From Colius striatus (Eukaryota > Chordata > Aves > Coliiformes > Coliidae), in assembly GCF_028858725.1 (NCBI RefSeq), contig NC_084771.1, positions 8,894,915 to 8,958,914 on the forward strand: a stretch of DNA of 64,000 nucleotides, read 5' to 3'. A program made the position numbers and the translations under genes. This document shows positions 28,101 through 38,221 of this stretch, one piece after another (within the stretch, counting starts at the first letter, position 1; every line of letters begins with the position of its first letter). The notes beneath the pieces were generated by a model, which worked only from the letters and a program-made list of their open reading frames with translations, did not search any database and was not told the DNA's origin.

Positions 28101-29398
28101 ATTTTGTTTTCTTCCAGATTATTTGCTTATGGCTGTGAAACTGCTTTATGTGAAGCATAAAACCTCAGAGCAAACCAGTCAACAGCCCTCAGATATAAGA
28201 AACAGCAACAATTTGAAATGCCTAGCACATTAGTCACAGGTAGAAGTCAGTGACTTTTCAAGATGCTGGTTTAACTGGCAAACAGATCTAAGCATTATTG
28301 GTTACGTAAAGACAATAGGTGTTCATTTTGAATATGAGATCATTGGTGTGTAATTGAGGTTTTATAGAACTCAAAGGCAAAATCCACAGCAATTTCAGCA
28401 TAGCCATGCAGAGACCAGACATGCTGTCAAGCAATAGAAGAGAACTCCATTCTTTCTGGCTAAAACTTGCAGCTAAGATTTCACCAGAACCTCCACAACA
28501 ATCAAGAGGGTATCAAGCTCACAAGAGAAAACAGGTTTGCTTTGACAGCTCTTGGGAACTCACCTTCTGTGCATCAGCTACACCCCTATGTAGTTGAGTA
28601 TTCAACTTATGAGCATCCTGCCTGATGTTGCAGAAGTCATTCAAAGCTCTCAAGACTCATATGCAGCTGGTCTTTGTGTTTCCATTATAGTTAATACAAA
28701 AGATACTATACACACAAGGTTTCCTCTTAGTTTTGGCACTATGTAGAGAACAAACCAATTGGTTCTGGAAGCACAAGTTAATTCCCTGTGGAACAGAAAT
28801 GAATCCATTTGCTTTGACCAGAAAGTGAGTATGTGCTGGTAATGGATATGTACCCATAGACTGCCCCAGGAAGAATTTATTCACAGAACATATTCCTGTA
28901 TTAACTGACCTATTAGTGGTACTCTCAATCAGAAGGATGATTTAAACGTCTCTATGGCTGGAGTCACTTCATGCTGTTGGTTGTTAGAGAGCCATCAACA
29001 ACAAAAAGTGTGATTATGCTGCACAGAACACCTCTTGTCTGTCTTTTTACAACAAGGCATGGCTTTCATTTCACACAGCAGCATGATACTGAGAGGCTGC
29101 TCTCCGAATCACCAATGACAGAAAACAAATGGAAAAAGGAAGGGAGAATCCACTCATGTAACTGTGTTTTAGCACAGAGAGGACAGCAGGAGTGCAACAA
29201 ACAGCCCCTCTTCCCAAGGAGGGCACTGATTACCTTTGGGCGCTTCCATTCAACTTTCCTTGGTGGTGCTGACTGATAGAAGAGGGATTCATCCGAGGCT
29301 GGGAACTCGGGATCCTCGAAGAGCCGTCCCTGCTGGATACACTGCTCCTTCAGCTCCTGGTACTTCTGATCTCTGAAGAGCTGCACTGGTGAAGACAT
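993..29398 (-). CDS. CAPN6: Calpain-6, 5' eight coding exons (partial gene)
   Basis: This is the spliced coding region of a calpain of the CAPN5/CAPN6 type, a cytoplasmic papain-like cysteine protease family with a C2 domain in place of EF hands. Eight exons (165, 132, 209, 193, 194, 78, 196 and 123 nt) join without a frame break into 430 codons; human CAPN6 has about 641. Residues about 26-343 form the protease core and domain III begins after that. The remaining third, including C2, lies left of base 1. Catalytic Cys81, His252 and Asn284 and the oxyanion-hole Gln75 are all present, whereas human CAPN6 has Lys at 81. The N-terminus ([11 protein letters not shown], then WKRPK) is closer to CAPN6 than to CAPN5, and DCX lies next door as in mammals, so I call CAPN6. 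CAPN5 is the alternative. In mammals CAPN6 is linked to microtubule stability; a protease role here is inferred from the residues alone. Confidence 0.93.
1116..4260 (-). other. CAPN6 intron between exons 7 and 8
   Basis: About 3.1 kb of intron without a coding signal. The only clear structure is a directly repeated palindrome near 2904-2938. Open frames inside are short and resemble nothing known to me. Confidence 0.8.
2904..2938. repeat. Direct repeat of a 12-base palindrome
   Basis: The 13-mer AAGAGAGCTCTCT occurs at 2904-2916 and again at 2926-2938, a 22-base period. Each copy contains the perfect palindrome AGAGAGCTCTCT. It is probably a small local duplication within the intron. Confidence 0.85.
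4261..4456 (-). CDS. CAPN6: CAPN6 coding exon 7 (residues 324-389)
   Basis: One base finishes Trp324, then 65 codons run from [10 protein letters not shown], with [17 protein letters not shown] and ending ETFLQNPQ. This is the end of the protease core and the start of domain III. The acceptor is GGCACAG and the donor GTAAGA in phase 0. Human CAPN6 has the same RSGGC/TFLQNPQ frame of residues. Confidence 0.94.
4457..5389 (-). other. CAPN6 intron between exons 6 and 7
   Basis: About 0.9 kb bounded by matching GT and AG sites. Nothing else recognised in it. Confidence 0.85.
5390..5467 (-). CDS. CAPN6: CAPN6 coding exon 6 (residues 298-324)
   Basis: A short 78 nt exon found from splice sites and frame. 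The acceptor is CTCTCAG and the donor GTGAGT. It reads [22 protein letters not shown] and two bases of Trp324. The fragment EEW and the NDGEFW end match the calpain core (human CAPN6 has SEEW and DDGEFW). Phases on both sides fit exons 5 and 7. Confidence 0.9.
5468..7109 (-). other. CAPN6 intron between exons 5 and 6
   Basis: About 1.6 kb bounded by matching splice sites. Nothing else recognised in it. Confidence 0.85.
7110..7303 (-). CDS. CAPN6: CAPN6 coding exon 5 with His252 and Asn284 (residues 234-298)
   Basis: This exon carries the other two triad residues: His252 in VVGHAYSV and Asn284 in RNPWG. Human CAPN6 has Leu where this copy has Trp286, and Trp at this site is usual in active calpains. 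I placed the acceptor at CCAAAG because it keeps the frame and gives the family length. A CTCAG ten bases further into the exon is a competing acceptor, but it would shift the frame. The donor is GTAAGC, leaving phase 2. Confidence 0.92.
7304..10931 (-). other. CAPN6 intron between exons 4 and 5
   Basis: About 3.6 kb. It holds a MIR-like SINE relic at about 9790-9980 and an AT-rich, homeodomain-motif-bearing stretch at about 9080-9300 that reads like conserved non-coding DNA, though I cannot test conservation. No exon signal was seen. Confidence 0.8.
9790..9980 (+). repeat. MIR-like SINE relic
   Basis: The segment TTTCACAGGCAGGGAAACT followed by GTTTAAGTGGTTTAACTAAG and CCACACAG parallels the MIR core and tail (ttacagatgggGAAACTgag, then gTTAAGTgacTTgcccaAgg, then cACACAG). 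It is diverged, as expected for an ancient SINE. The boundaries are approximate. Confidence 0.6.
10932..11124 (-). CDS. CAPN6: CAPN6 coding exon 4 (residues 169-233)
   Basis: A 193 nt exon: one base completing Lys169, then 64 codons. It encodes [23 protein letters not shown] and RRKGGL-like text ([10 protein letters not shown]), matching the CAPN5/6 core. The acceptor is CCTCCAG and the donor GTACGT. It ends in phase 0 just before the variable linker that precedes the His-containing segment. Confidence 0.94.
11125..11500 (-). other. CAPN6 intron between exons 3 and 4
   Basis: A short intron of 376 bases with GTATGAG and CCTCCAG ends. Nothing else seen. Confidence 0.9.
11501..11709 (-). CDS. 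CAPN6: CAPN6 coding exon 3 (residues 100-169)
   Basis: A 209 nt exon entered in phase 0 and left in phase 2. It runs from [12 protein letters not shown] through [10 protein letters not shown] and [14 protein letters not shown] to [13 protein letters not shown], all typical of the calpain PC1/PC2 core. The acceptor is TTTCTCAG; the donor is GTATGAG after two bases of the Lys169 codon, completed by the first base of exon 4. Confidence 0.95.
11710..12169 (-). other. CAPN6 intron between exons 2 and 3
   Basis: A 460-base intron with GTAAGT and TTTCTCAG ends. Nothing else seen. Confidence 0.9.
12170..12301 (-). CDS. CAPN6: CAPN6 coding exon 2 with catalytic Cys81 (residues 56-99)
   Basis: This 44-codon exon in phase 0/0 runs from DLCEDPHLF to TLWQQ. 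It carries the calpain active-site block [14 protein letters not shown], with Gln75 of the oxyanion hole and Cys81 followed by Trp82. The acceptor is TTATTAG and the donor GTAAGT. In human CAPN6 the residue aligned with Cys81 is lysine, so this exon keeps the ancestral protease residue. Lengths and phases fit exons 1 and 3 exactly. Confidence 0.95.
18898..18988 (+). mobile_element. CR1: CR1 LINE, 3'-end fragment
   Basis: The text contains TCTAGGTGAACCTGCTTC, GGTTGGACTGGATGAT, GGTCCCTTCCAACCCC and the terminal CATTCTGTGATTCTCTGATT, which is the CR1 3' tail with its 8-base terminal repeat. About 90 bases of a 5'-truncated copy in plus orientation, inside CAPN6 intron 1. Confidence 0.92.
19339..19367. 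repeat. Interrupted CA microsatellite
   Basis: Two short runs of CA are separated by GAAA, about 29 bases in all. It is short and probably of no function. Confidence 0.9.
29234..29398 (-). CDS. CAPN6: CAPN6 coding exon 1 (residues 1-55)
   Basis: The exon begins at the ATG at 29396-29398 and runs from [11 protein letters not shown] to VEWKRPK. It ends at a GT donor (GTAATC) in phase 0. The fragments QKYQELK, RLFEDP and SLFY match the amino-terminal anchor region of CAPN5/6. The start was chosen because the family protein begins within a few residues of this Met. Ten bases upstream on the minus strand is a possible acceptor (CCAG, exon side from 29408), which suggests a non-coding first exon further right. 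Its pyrimidine tract is weak, so a nearby transcription start is also possible. Confidence 0.95.
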
Positions 29399-32300
29399 CT
29401 CTTTCTGTCTGGATAAGATGAATATTGGCTCATGCAAACTAGGAAGGCTCTTTAAAGTGCATAAATGATGCCACTGACTGGTCAATAGCAACAGAGCATG
29501 TAACTTGTTCTCAATGAGGCTGGTTACTGAGTTTTGTTTAAAACCCCCCATTATAAATTGGATTCTGTAAAGTAACAGACTAGAAAACCATAAACCCCAA
29601 GATCTTCTCTGTTAGGATGGTATTTGTGGCTGAACAGAACTCTTACCAGGAAAGATATTAAGAGTCCACACCAGGCACAAACACAGCATTTTGCTTTGTC
29701 TAATTGATTGGAGAGGTAACAGAGTGGGGCTTGGCTCTGTCTGTACCACATGTGAAGGGCTGGACCATCTTTACGCCCTGCATTCTTCTTTTGGCCACTA
29801 AAGCTCTAATTATCTACTCCAACTCTTATGCCTAAAGAAAACCAAGAACAGATTTCCACAGTTCTCCATATTAAGTGACAATACTTTGGCTGTCATTGGT
29901 GTCTTTGAGATTTATGTTCCATTTCAGGGAACTAAATTCCCAGAAACAGGAAATATTTGCAGATAATTAATGAGAACTAAAAAACAAACCAAGAAAAACC
30001 CAAACTAAAGCCAGCTTACAATAACAAACCCAAACAACTTGCTCTCAGGCCTTAGTTCCCAGAACCACAGCTATCTGACCTGAGAAGTTTATGGTCACAG
30101 CCACAGAACTCAAACAGTTTAATTGCTATAAACATCCTAGAAATCAGAAATCACCTACAGAGATCCTGCAGGATAGTTTGAAGTCAGGGGGACATGAAGG
30201 ATGCCACCTGTGACTCAAGATGGGGATGGGAGGGAATATCTGAACTTACTCTGTTTGGAACTCTGCTTTGTGTCAGTTCCTCTTCCTTTCTGCCACGAGT
30301 AAGAGATGTATCTCCCCTTCCTTGAGTTATCTACAGCAACAAAGACAGATGCAAGTTGTCCTGATGGCAGATCATAAGAACTAAGCAACATGCATGCACT
30401 GGAGCATGGCACCACATTGTCTTAGCAGCCTAGTTGCTGTGTCCTGTTGCAGTGATCTCAGTTCATGCTCCCAGAGCCAACTGCAGCACAAATTGGATGA
30501 GATTCCACAAATTTGCAGGAAACTAAACGAGGCCAGGCACAAGCCTTTCCTTTCCTCCCCTCACCCCTCCCCCCAAAGAAATGACATGGTCCTTCAAGGA
30601 TGAGAAATGCTGTTCCGATGCCTTCACTCATGGGAATGAGAGGAGTATTCAGGACTGCTCTTCTATCTGGTTGATGTTCCTGCACTTATTCCAATGCTTC
30701 TTAATCACTCACAGAAAACTACCCTTAAGTGTAAGCACCATCTGGTTTCTACCAGCAGAATCCTACACAGCGAAACGATGGGACAAAGAATCAGTTTGTT
30801 CTTGATAGTTTGACCAGCCGAGTCTTCAAATGCCAGCTCATTCCCCATCCTTTCTCAGGGCAGAGATCCAGCAACCAATTTCACAAGCATCAGCACTGTA
30901 ATGACTTTGAGTCAAATCCTGATGCTGCTGGAATGGAAAAACTCCTCTGCCTCCAGCCAGGCCAACAACCCCCCTCCAGACCAGGGCTATGGAGTCCTTT
31001 AGTGACTGTGCTATCCACAGCTTCAACAAACACTTAAACAAACTGTTCAAACCCAAAATGGCTCACTGACACCATGCCACTTTCAGCAATTTCCTTCTTC
31101 TTAGGGCTATTTTCTTGTCAATTATCCCTTTTCAACAAAAAAGTCATCAGGCATCTCACTTTGCAGACAGCCTCCCAAGACAAGGCAAATAGACTTGCCT
31201 CCCCTCACAAGCCAGTTCTTCAAACTCAAGCACAAAACAACTTGTCACTTACACAAAGATAGACCAGTGGCAAAAAAAGGAGAATGAAAGAGTTTGGCTA
31301 ATTTGGGTGGGATATAGATTATTTCATGATAGCTGGCATCCTTGCTTATTAAAAACTCCCCCTAACTAACATTCTAACCAAAGCACATTTGCAAGACATG
31401 CTTGTAACAGCCCCTGGGTGATCAGGTTTCCAGCTGTCATTGCCTAATTCATGGAGATGGGTCTCTAATGATCTCATTCCCCCACCCTTTCTCGCCTTCT
31501 ACCCCAGAAGAACATGAGTCCTTCCAGGATCAACACCCCCTTGCACAACGTGCAGCCTCAGAGCAATGCTGTGTGCCTCAGGCTGGGCTCCAAGGGGAAC
31601 ACTGACAAGGAGGTTTCTCCCACCAACCTGTGCCTCTGCAGGCTCCTGAGCACAGGACTGAGGGCATGTCTCAGAAGAACACTGAGAGGGGCTCCAAGGG
31701 CTGCCCAGCCTGGCTGCTGGTTGCTTTCCATCTGCCCAGGAGATACTGAGCTCTGGAGTCCCATCACCAGCTGGTGAACAAGTAGGAACCTGCTTTTGCA
31801 GGAACTCAAATTCACTCTTTTGAAGCACAACAGAAGTCTCTTTTTCTTGTTGGAAGCTCCGCAGTAAAGACTGTAAATGCAGATTTATACAACAGCCTGG
31901 TGGTCTGAGCACCAAGGATGGAGGACAGCAGCTGAGCCCCTCCTCTCCTGAGTTGCTCACCTACCAGGCCATGGCTAAGCTGGCCAGGACAGACAGCAGG
32001 CACCTGGCTCCCACTCCAAGGTTTATTTTTAAAGCAGCTCCCAGTTTTTCACCCTCAGTTGAAGGCTGAAGCTCACAAAGAAAGAACCATGCTCCCTCCT
32101 TCTTTATCAAGTTCACAGCACACAGTAGCACAGCTTCCCCTGCTCTGCACCCGACAGATTCACCTCTGCTTCAGCTGACCCTCACACACACAGCTATGCC
32201 AGGAACACCAAGCAGGACTTTGGTAGCTGTTCTTTGCAGGGCTCCCTGTGCTGTCATGTGATACAGAGAGCATAGTGCACAGTGGAGAGGGCTAAGAAAC

Positions 32301-33815
32301 ACAGTCCTAAAAATACCCTGCTACAGTTTGGGACCCTCCACTGCTCCATAGAGCCAATGGAACCTCTCCAGGGGAGGAACAGAGGAGAGAGGAAGGAGAC
32401 AAAAAAGCCCAAACAGCTCTACAGGTCAGCTATTCTTATATTTTTGGCTTATTTCCCTGACCATACACAATTAGGGATTTGGTTTTTATCTTTTCCAGCC
32501 TCTGGGCTGAGCTCCCCAGCACTTCATCTCTCTGGGCAGAACAACAGCTCCATAGCTCACCCCAAGGCTTCTACAGCACCATTGGAATGCCCCTCGATAT
32601 CAGCAGGAGTACAGGATGTCCCACATCTCTCAGCTTTCAACCACTGAGCTTTAAAATCTATCTCTGAGCCTCTCCTTTCCAGTGAGATTCCTGTTTGGAT
32701 TGGAAAAAGGATTTCAAATGCAGAACAGCGAAGTCGAGCCAGGACAGGTCCCCTCTTCAGGCTCTCCTCACAGAGCCCCCTCCTCAGCCTGGCAGCAGAA
32801 GCATTGCAGTTTTACTTACATTTAACACTCCAAGATGCTTCCCCTTGTCAGAGCCAGCAAGAGTACAGCCACAGCACATTGAGCACAGTGGCAAACAGCA
32901 GCTCCTGGAGTTATCAGCAGCCTTACATTAAAGGGGCATTCACTTGCAATCCAGTTCTTCACAAGAGCATTAAGATGAGCTTCAAGTATTATTTCCACTA
33001 CCAAATAGCATCTCTATGCACTCACATTTTCCTGTCTTAAATGTTCTCTTCCCCAGCTGCTACGTAGAAGATCCACAACAAACAAGACTGACTAACTGCC
33101 CAGGCAGGCGTGTAAGGGAAAACTACACCCTTGCTAGCATAAAATGCATGCAATAAGCACACAAACACTAACACAAGGTATTTCTTCTCAGCCTCTTTTT
33201 GTAACCCTGTGTAAGAGACACACAGGGTAAATAGTGAGAGAGAGCAGTTCTTGCAGCTATTAAGGCAGCTGCAGCCCTCAGCATCCCTCCCACTCCCATC
33301 CCTGCAGGAGAGGCACAGGGCAGCAAAGAACTATGTGTGCTTAATAAAAACCAGCCCTTTCTGTCCCAAAGGCAAACCCTGCCAAGCAGCTGCACTGAAC
33401 CCTCTGTTCTAGAAGAAACTCCTCTTCAAGGAAGAGGCTTGGCATGTTGATACACAGAAACGTTACCAGGCACTTCATTTTGTCTGTTCCAGCTGCAGGA
33501 CTCGAAGGAATTTCCACACACAGCACCAGGAGTGAAAGGGCAAAGTGAATTTCTGAGCAGCATTTAAGACCATAGTTGAACAGAACTTTAAAGATGAAGC
33601 TGTGTCTTCCAGCAGTGGATCCTGAGAGGGAACTGCCTGGGCTGGGACCACATTCTTGCTGCTCCAGAAGCCTCTGACTGGAAAGACCACGGAGAGACGC
33701 CAGAAAGGACACACATAGCATATGCTGTGCTCTCAGGCAGCATCCCCGTTTCTTCTTATCTGAATCTTAAGATTCTCATCCATTTGCAGGTACCAACTTG
33801 CTTTTATTTCATGCA

Positions 33816-33840
33816 AACAACAACAACAACCACCACCACC
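33816..33840. repeat. CAA/CAC trinucleotide repeat
   Basis: Tandem CAA units pass directly into CAC units. It is a short compound microsatellite upstream of CAPN6. Confidence 0.9.
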
Positions 33841-34471
33841 TGGCTCTTGGGTTTCTCTTTGGTAACTGCAGTTGGGCGCTTGTCTTGACAACACACAAAA
33901 ACCTCTAAACTCTGTTCTTTCAGTTCTGACTTATCACCAAACCTCAAAGCCACTGTTTGGATGGTGACAGCAAAGCAGGGACTCAAGTATTTAACAGTAA
34001 ACATAGTTTACTGTTTCTCCAAACATCTCTTTCTCCAAACTCCCAGCTTGCTTCAGAGGAACCAAACCCACGAGCGCTTCCAACTGAGCAGCCCCGCGGC
34101 CAGGAGCCTTCAATCACTCTGAACTGGCTTTCTGAGAAACTAATTAAAGGCACTTGCAGGGCTCCAGCTGGAAAAGGTTATTGCCTTCTCTTCCTGTGCA
34201 GAACGATCCCAGCCCTTTACAAAGCAGTGACTCTGCACATTTGTATTTAGAGTGCAGGGGAATTGGAAGCAGTTGAAAAGGTTCCACCTTGCGTTAACGC
34301 TGCAGTTTCTGATCTTGGCTGTTCCACTGCTCCTGAGGCATCAGAAGCATCAGTGCCCATCACACAGAGCATCACAGGAGCAGCAATTGCTCATATGAAT
34401 TCTTGAAACAGTTCAACATCTCAACTGCTCCTTGAGTCTTCCTGCTGGGCTGGGTATCCTCTTTTCCTCTG

Positions 34472-34528
34472 CACGTGCCAGTATAAAAGCACGGGATCGG
34501 TGCTGACTCTGGGGGTGTGCAATTGCAC
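34472..34528 (+). promoter_or_regulatory. Possible TATA-type core promoter with E-box
   Basis: An E-box CACGTG (34472-34477) is followed by TATAAAAG at 34482-34489. About 28 bases past the TATA motif is a perfect 12-base palindrome, GTGCAATTGCAC, at 34517-34528. The spacing would allow a start near 34512 on the plus strand, which is antisense to CAPN6. TATA-like words are common by chance and no following exon is visible, so this is a weak call. Confidence 0.25.
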
Positions 34529-37500
34529 GTTCAATTGGAATCAAACTTGCTGCACAGGATCACGTAGCAGCACCCAGTTCAGTGTTAATGATCAGGGTCC
34601 CAGGGCTTCTCAGCTGTTTTGGATGGCAATGCTCTTGGTGATAAAACACCAAGTTTCATCACGTGTCCTGGGCTCTGAGGACAGTGTGATTGTGCAGCAT
34701 TAGCCCTTCTTCCATCCAGCTTTTGGCTTTTTCAACAAAATAAGGTTAATTGGACTATTTTATGGCCTCTAACCTAGTTAATAGACATCTCTGGCTAAGG
34801 GAAGGAGGCACAAGCATTTGTCTGCTCATAGAAACAGGAAGGTACCAACATTGTTCTGCTGTGCAGTTTTGCAGTACTTAGCACTGAAATTGAGAGAGGA
34901 AAACTCACACATTTGCAGCTGAGAGTATTTGCCTACATCTTATCACTTCAGGAATGCAGGGGAGACCAACTGCACAGTAGGAACAGGGCTGGCCACAACC
35001 TGTTTGCTTCCACAGACAGCACCAAGGACTGGCAGAATCCTCTGGCTACAAACCAAAGCTTTACTTTGATAAAATGAATCACAACACTTGTACTGCAACA
35101 TCACAGTGCTTCTCACAGGCCTCACTGGGTCAGAGAGACTTTCTAGTATGCTGTAGCTGGGATGCAGAATGCAGTTTGGACTGCAAAGCCTGTGTCCAAG
35201 CAAAACAGCTCAGGAGGGTGTGTGTCAGTTCAGGACCAAGGCTGCTGTGGCTGTAAGCTGAGCAAGAGCTCTGCCACCCACCCTGTCATCAGTTCTCACA
35301 GCTTTTTCTCTCTCCCATCTCTCATCTAGTCAGTTCCTGGAGAGATAAAATGCAAGCCCGTTCTGACCCTTGGGGAAGGGAGTGCTCACACCCTGCAAAT
35401 GCTCTGCAGCCCGTTGGGGTGTGGTGCTGGCTAAGAGCACACTGCAGCCCCTCCATCACACTGCTGCTCCAGCCTCGGGAGCGGGGACTGACTGTGTTGG
35501 GCTGACCAGAGAAAAGCTGCACTTACAGGTGATTATGCCCAAGGGGGTTGGTCTCCATCTGGCACGAGCAGGAGGCTGAATTCGCAGGGTTCATGGTCAG
35601 GGGTATGTGTAAATTTCTCTGCTTGAAAACGGAGTGAAATTAACACACGTGTGCATGGGATTGATTACTCAGCAGTACGATGCTGATTTCATGGTCAGAA
35701 CCACTCAAAGTCCTGGCAGAACACACTCAGGGAGGGTAAACTCTGGCTTTAATTCCTCTCTCCCTTCCCTGCCTTTTCCATCAGAGTTTATCCCCCTGTA
35801 GTTACTTCTGAAACAGCTTTTAACTGTTTTCTCACTCCCCTGGTGAAACTTTCAACAGCTAAACCCACTGCAGATGCTCAAGTCTCTCAGCCAATGTTCA
35901 GATATCCAAACCTCTCAGCACATCCAGGCTCTGAGGGGCTCTGACTCCAGGGGCAGCCAGGCTGACAGCACAAGGATGAACATGGAACACTACAGATCAA
36001 CCCATGCGCAGTTGCCTGCAGTTGATGTGCACGATTCAAACACTTTTCCCACACACCAGCACTGTGAGCATGTGCCACCTTTTCAACTGGACTCAGAACC
36101 AAGGGCTCAGGTTGGTCATTTCTGTTTCAGGACAGCAATTGCTCATTGTATGCTGCCACTTTGTGTGTCTGCTGAAAGGAGCCCTGGATTGGGCTGGGTA
36201 TATTGCACAGAATTCAATCCTAGTACAGCTTGATCCTTTAAGTAAACTAAAGTCTCTCTTTAGTGAGGACACAAAGTGGCCATGGGACACATTTTGAAGG
36301 ATAGGCAGGCAAACAGGATTTGTCAAAGCACACAGGTGCCTGCACACATCAAAGAACTTGACCTTCAGGGGCTTCCACTAGAGCTTCGAGACCAGACAGA
36401 TTTGCAGGCAACCACTGAGAGGCTCAAATCCAGTTTGGAATGTTTAAACAAAGCAATTGTGGCAGATGCCAACTGTCACAATTAATGTTAGTCTAAGTCA
36501 AGAGATCTCTAACAAGCTCTAAAGAAAGCATTAACTTGTTCAAGCCAAGCTTTTGTGCTAAAACCACAGGAAACAACTTTCTCCAAAATCCCAGCACCTC
36601 TCCATTCTGCATTCTCATAAAAGGACACAGATTGCAAATTAACAGGCAGCCCCTTATCAGCCCCTTCATTATTTTATGGATCCACTTAACTATTATTTTA
36701 GCATCAAAATCTCTCCTTCACCAAAAAATAAAGGAGTAAAATAGCCACAGTGAATTTCACAGTGAAAGAAGCCAGAGACGGAACTGACAGCATCCAGAAG
36801 ATGAGACAAGATGGAGAATGGGATTATATGAGCACTGAGATCGAATCACACTTTATCAGCCTGGCCCCTTTAGTCAGTGTAATTGTTAATGATGCCTGTA
36901 GAGAGAAGACCAGCATTAGACTGCTTAGCCCAGAAGAAATGAGAGCAACCGGCTTTGCAATAAATCACAATCAGTGCTTAGCTCCAAGTTAGCACACGCT
37001 CCAGATGTGACTTTCTGACAGAAACAGTAGAGAAAAGCATTCTCTCTCTGTGCTGGCTGAAGTGTTCATTCCTAGCAACACAAAGAGTTTTCATCCCAGA
37101 GATAAAGGTGCAAACAGAGTAAATTCCAGTCGACAGGCTACCTCTGGCACTTACCTGGCCGAGGTCCGTCCCTGCTCTGAGCACATCAAACTCCAAACTG
37201 ACTCCTGCAGACACTGATCCCCTCTGCTTCCCAACCTGAACCTCTTTGGGCTGTACCACGCTCCCATCAGCAGGGGCGTGTGTTTCAGGATGACCCTCCT
37301 TGAGGAGCCACAGGGACACCAGGAAAGCCTCGGGGCAGAGCCGTGGTTACTCCCACCACGTTGTTTATCGGCTGGAACCCTGAAGGAGCTTTTAAAAAAG
37401 ATGAGGCCAGGCTGTTTGGCAAGAGTCACAGCCTTGGGTTTGTTTTCTTTTTGGTGTGAAAAACAGGGCAGATGAATGCTCACCATGAAAAACAAACGGT

Positions 37501-37968
37501 ATTCCTTATTAGGCTGCACACTGCCCCTCGCTTGCGTAAAGCCATCAGCCACGGCTCTGCCTCAGCCTGTCCAGGCTCAAAACGGCCCATCCAGGCTGCA
37601 GAGGAGAGTCACTCGGGGCTTCCAGGGCTGGATGGGGCTGTGTAGATCAGGAGATGCAACCAAACCCAAGGGGTGGCTTTGTGCCCTTGGCTCTGAGTGC
37701 TGTGGCAGTCCCAGGGATGGTTCTCACATGCTGCCGGGTGCTTTCTCGTGGCTTGACTGTTCACTGACTAGAGCTGCCTGATTCTGCTGTTCCCATTTCA
37801 CTTGTGGAAGGAAAAACAACCTGAATGGGGAAGATACCCTCTCTGGGAGAGCCACAGAAGAGACCCCAGCAGTCCCCAGCTTCAACCCCAGGGAGGCTGA
37901 GCTGCTCCTGGGCTCTGCACCACTGCAAACCACCTCTCTTCACCTCCCATCCTTCATCAGCCTGCCTG

Positions 37969-38221
37969 TCACAGAATGGCAGGGGCTGGAAGGGACCTTT
38001 GGAGATCGTCTAGTCCAACCCTTCTGCTAAAGCAGGTTCCCTTCAATCAGAGTCACAGGAACGTGTCCAGGTGGGTTTGGAAACCTCCCAAGAAGGAGCC
38101 TCCACACCCTCCCTGGGCAGCCTGGGCCAGGGCTCCCTCACCTCAGCAGTCAAATAGCTTCTCCTTATATTTAAACGGAACTGTGTGTGTTCCTCACGCT
38201 GCCTTGCTCCTCTCCCTGTGC
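37969..38221 (-). mobile_element. CR1: CR1 LINE, 3'-end fragment
   Basis: In plus orientation the element starts TCACAGAATGGCAGGGGCTG, then GGAAGGGACCTTTGGAGAT, TCTAGTCCAACCC and CTCCCTGGGCAGCCTGGGCC. This is the reverse complement of the CR1 3' region, so the element lies on the minus strand with its 3' end at the left. About 250 bases, 5'-truncated. Confidence 0.95.

Larger units (their letters stand above)
12302..29233 (-). other. CAPN6 intron between coding exons 1 and 2 (17 kb)
   Basis: The largest intron of the gene. Inside it are a CR1 3' fragment near 18.9 kb, a CA-rich microsatellite near 19.35 kb, and a possible conserved non-coding stretch at about 27.15-27.36 kb with several homeodomain-type AATTA/TTAAT cores. 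Several open frames of 140-190 codons occur, but they overlap each other on opposite strands and resemble no family I know. I see no nested gene. Confidence 0.8.

Noticed and set aside
993..29398. CAPN5 instead of CAPN6
   Set aside because: The intact Cys81 would fit CAPN5, but the N-terminal text and domain III text are closer to CAPN6, and DCX is the neighbour expected for CAPN6.
31499..31960. 153-codon open frame on the minus strand upstream of CAPN6
   Set aside because: The overlapping plus frame is also open, no homology is recognised, and it does not join in frame to CAPN6 exon 1.
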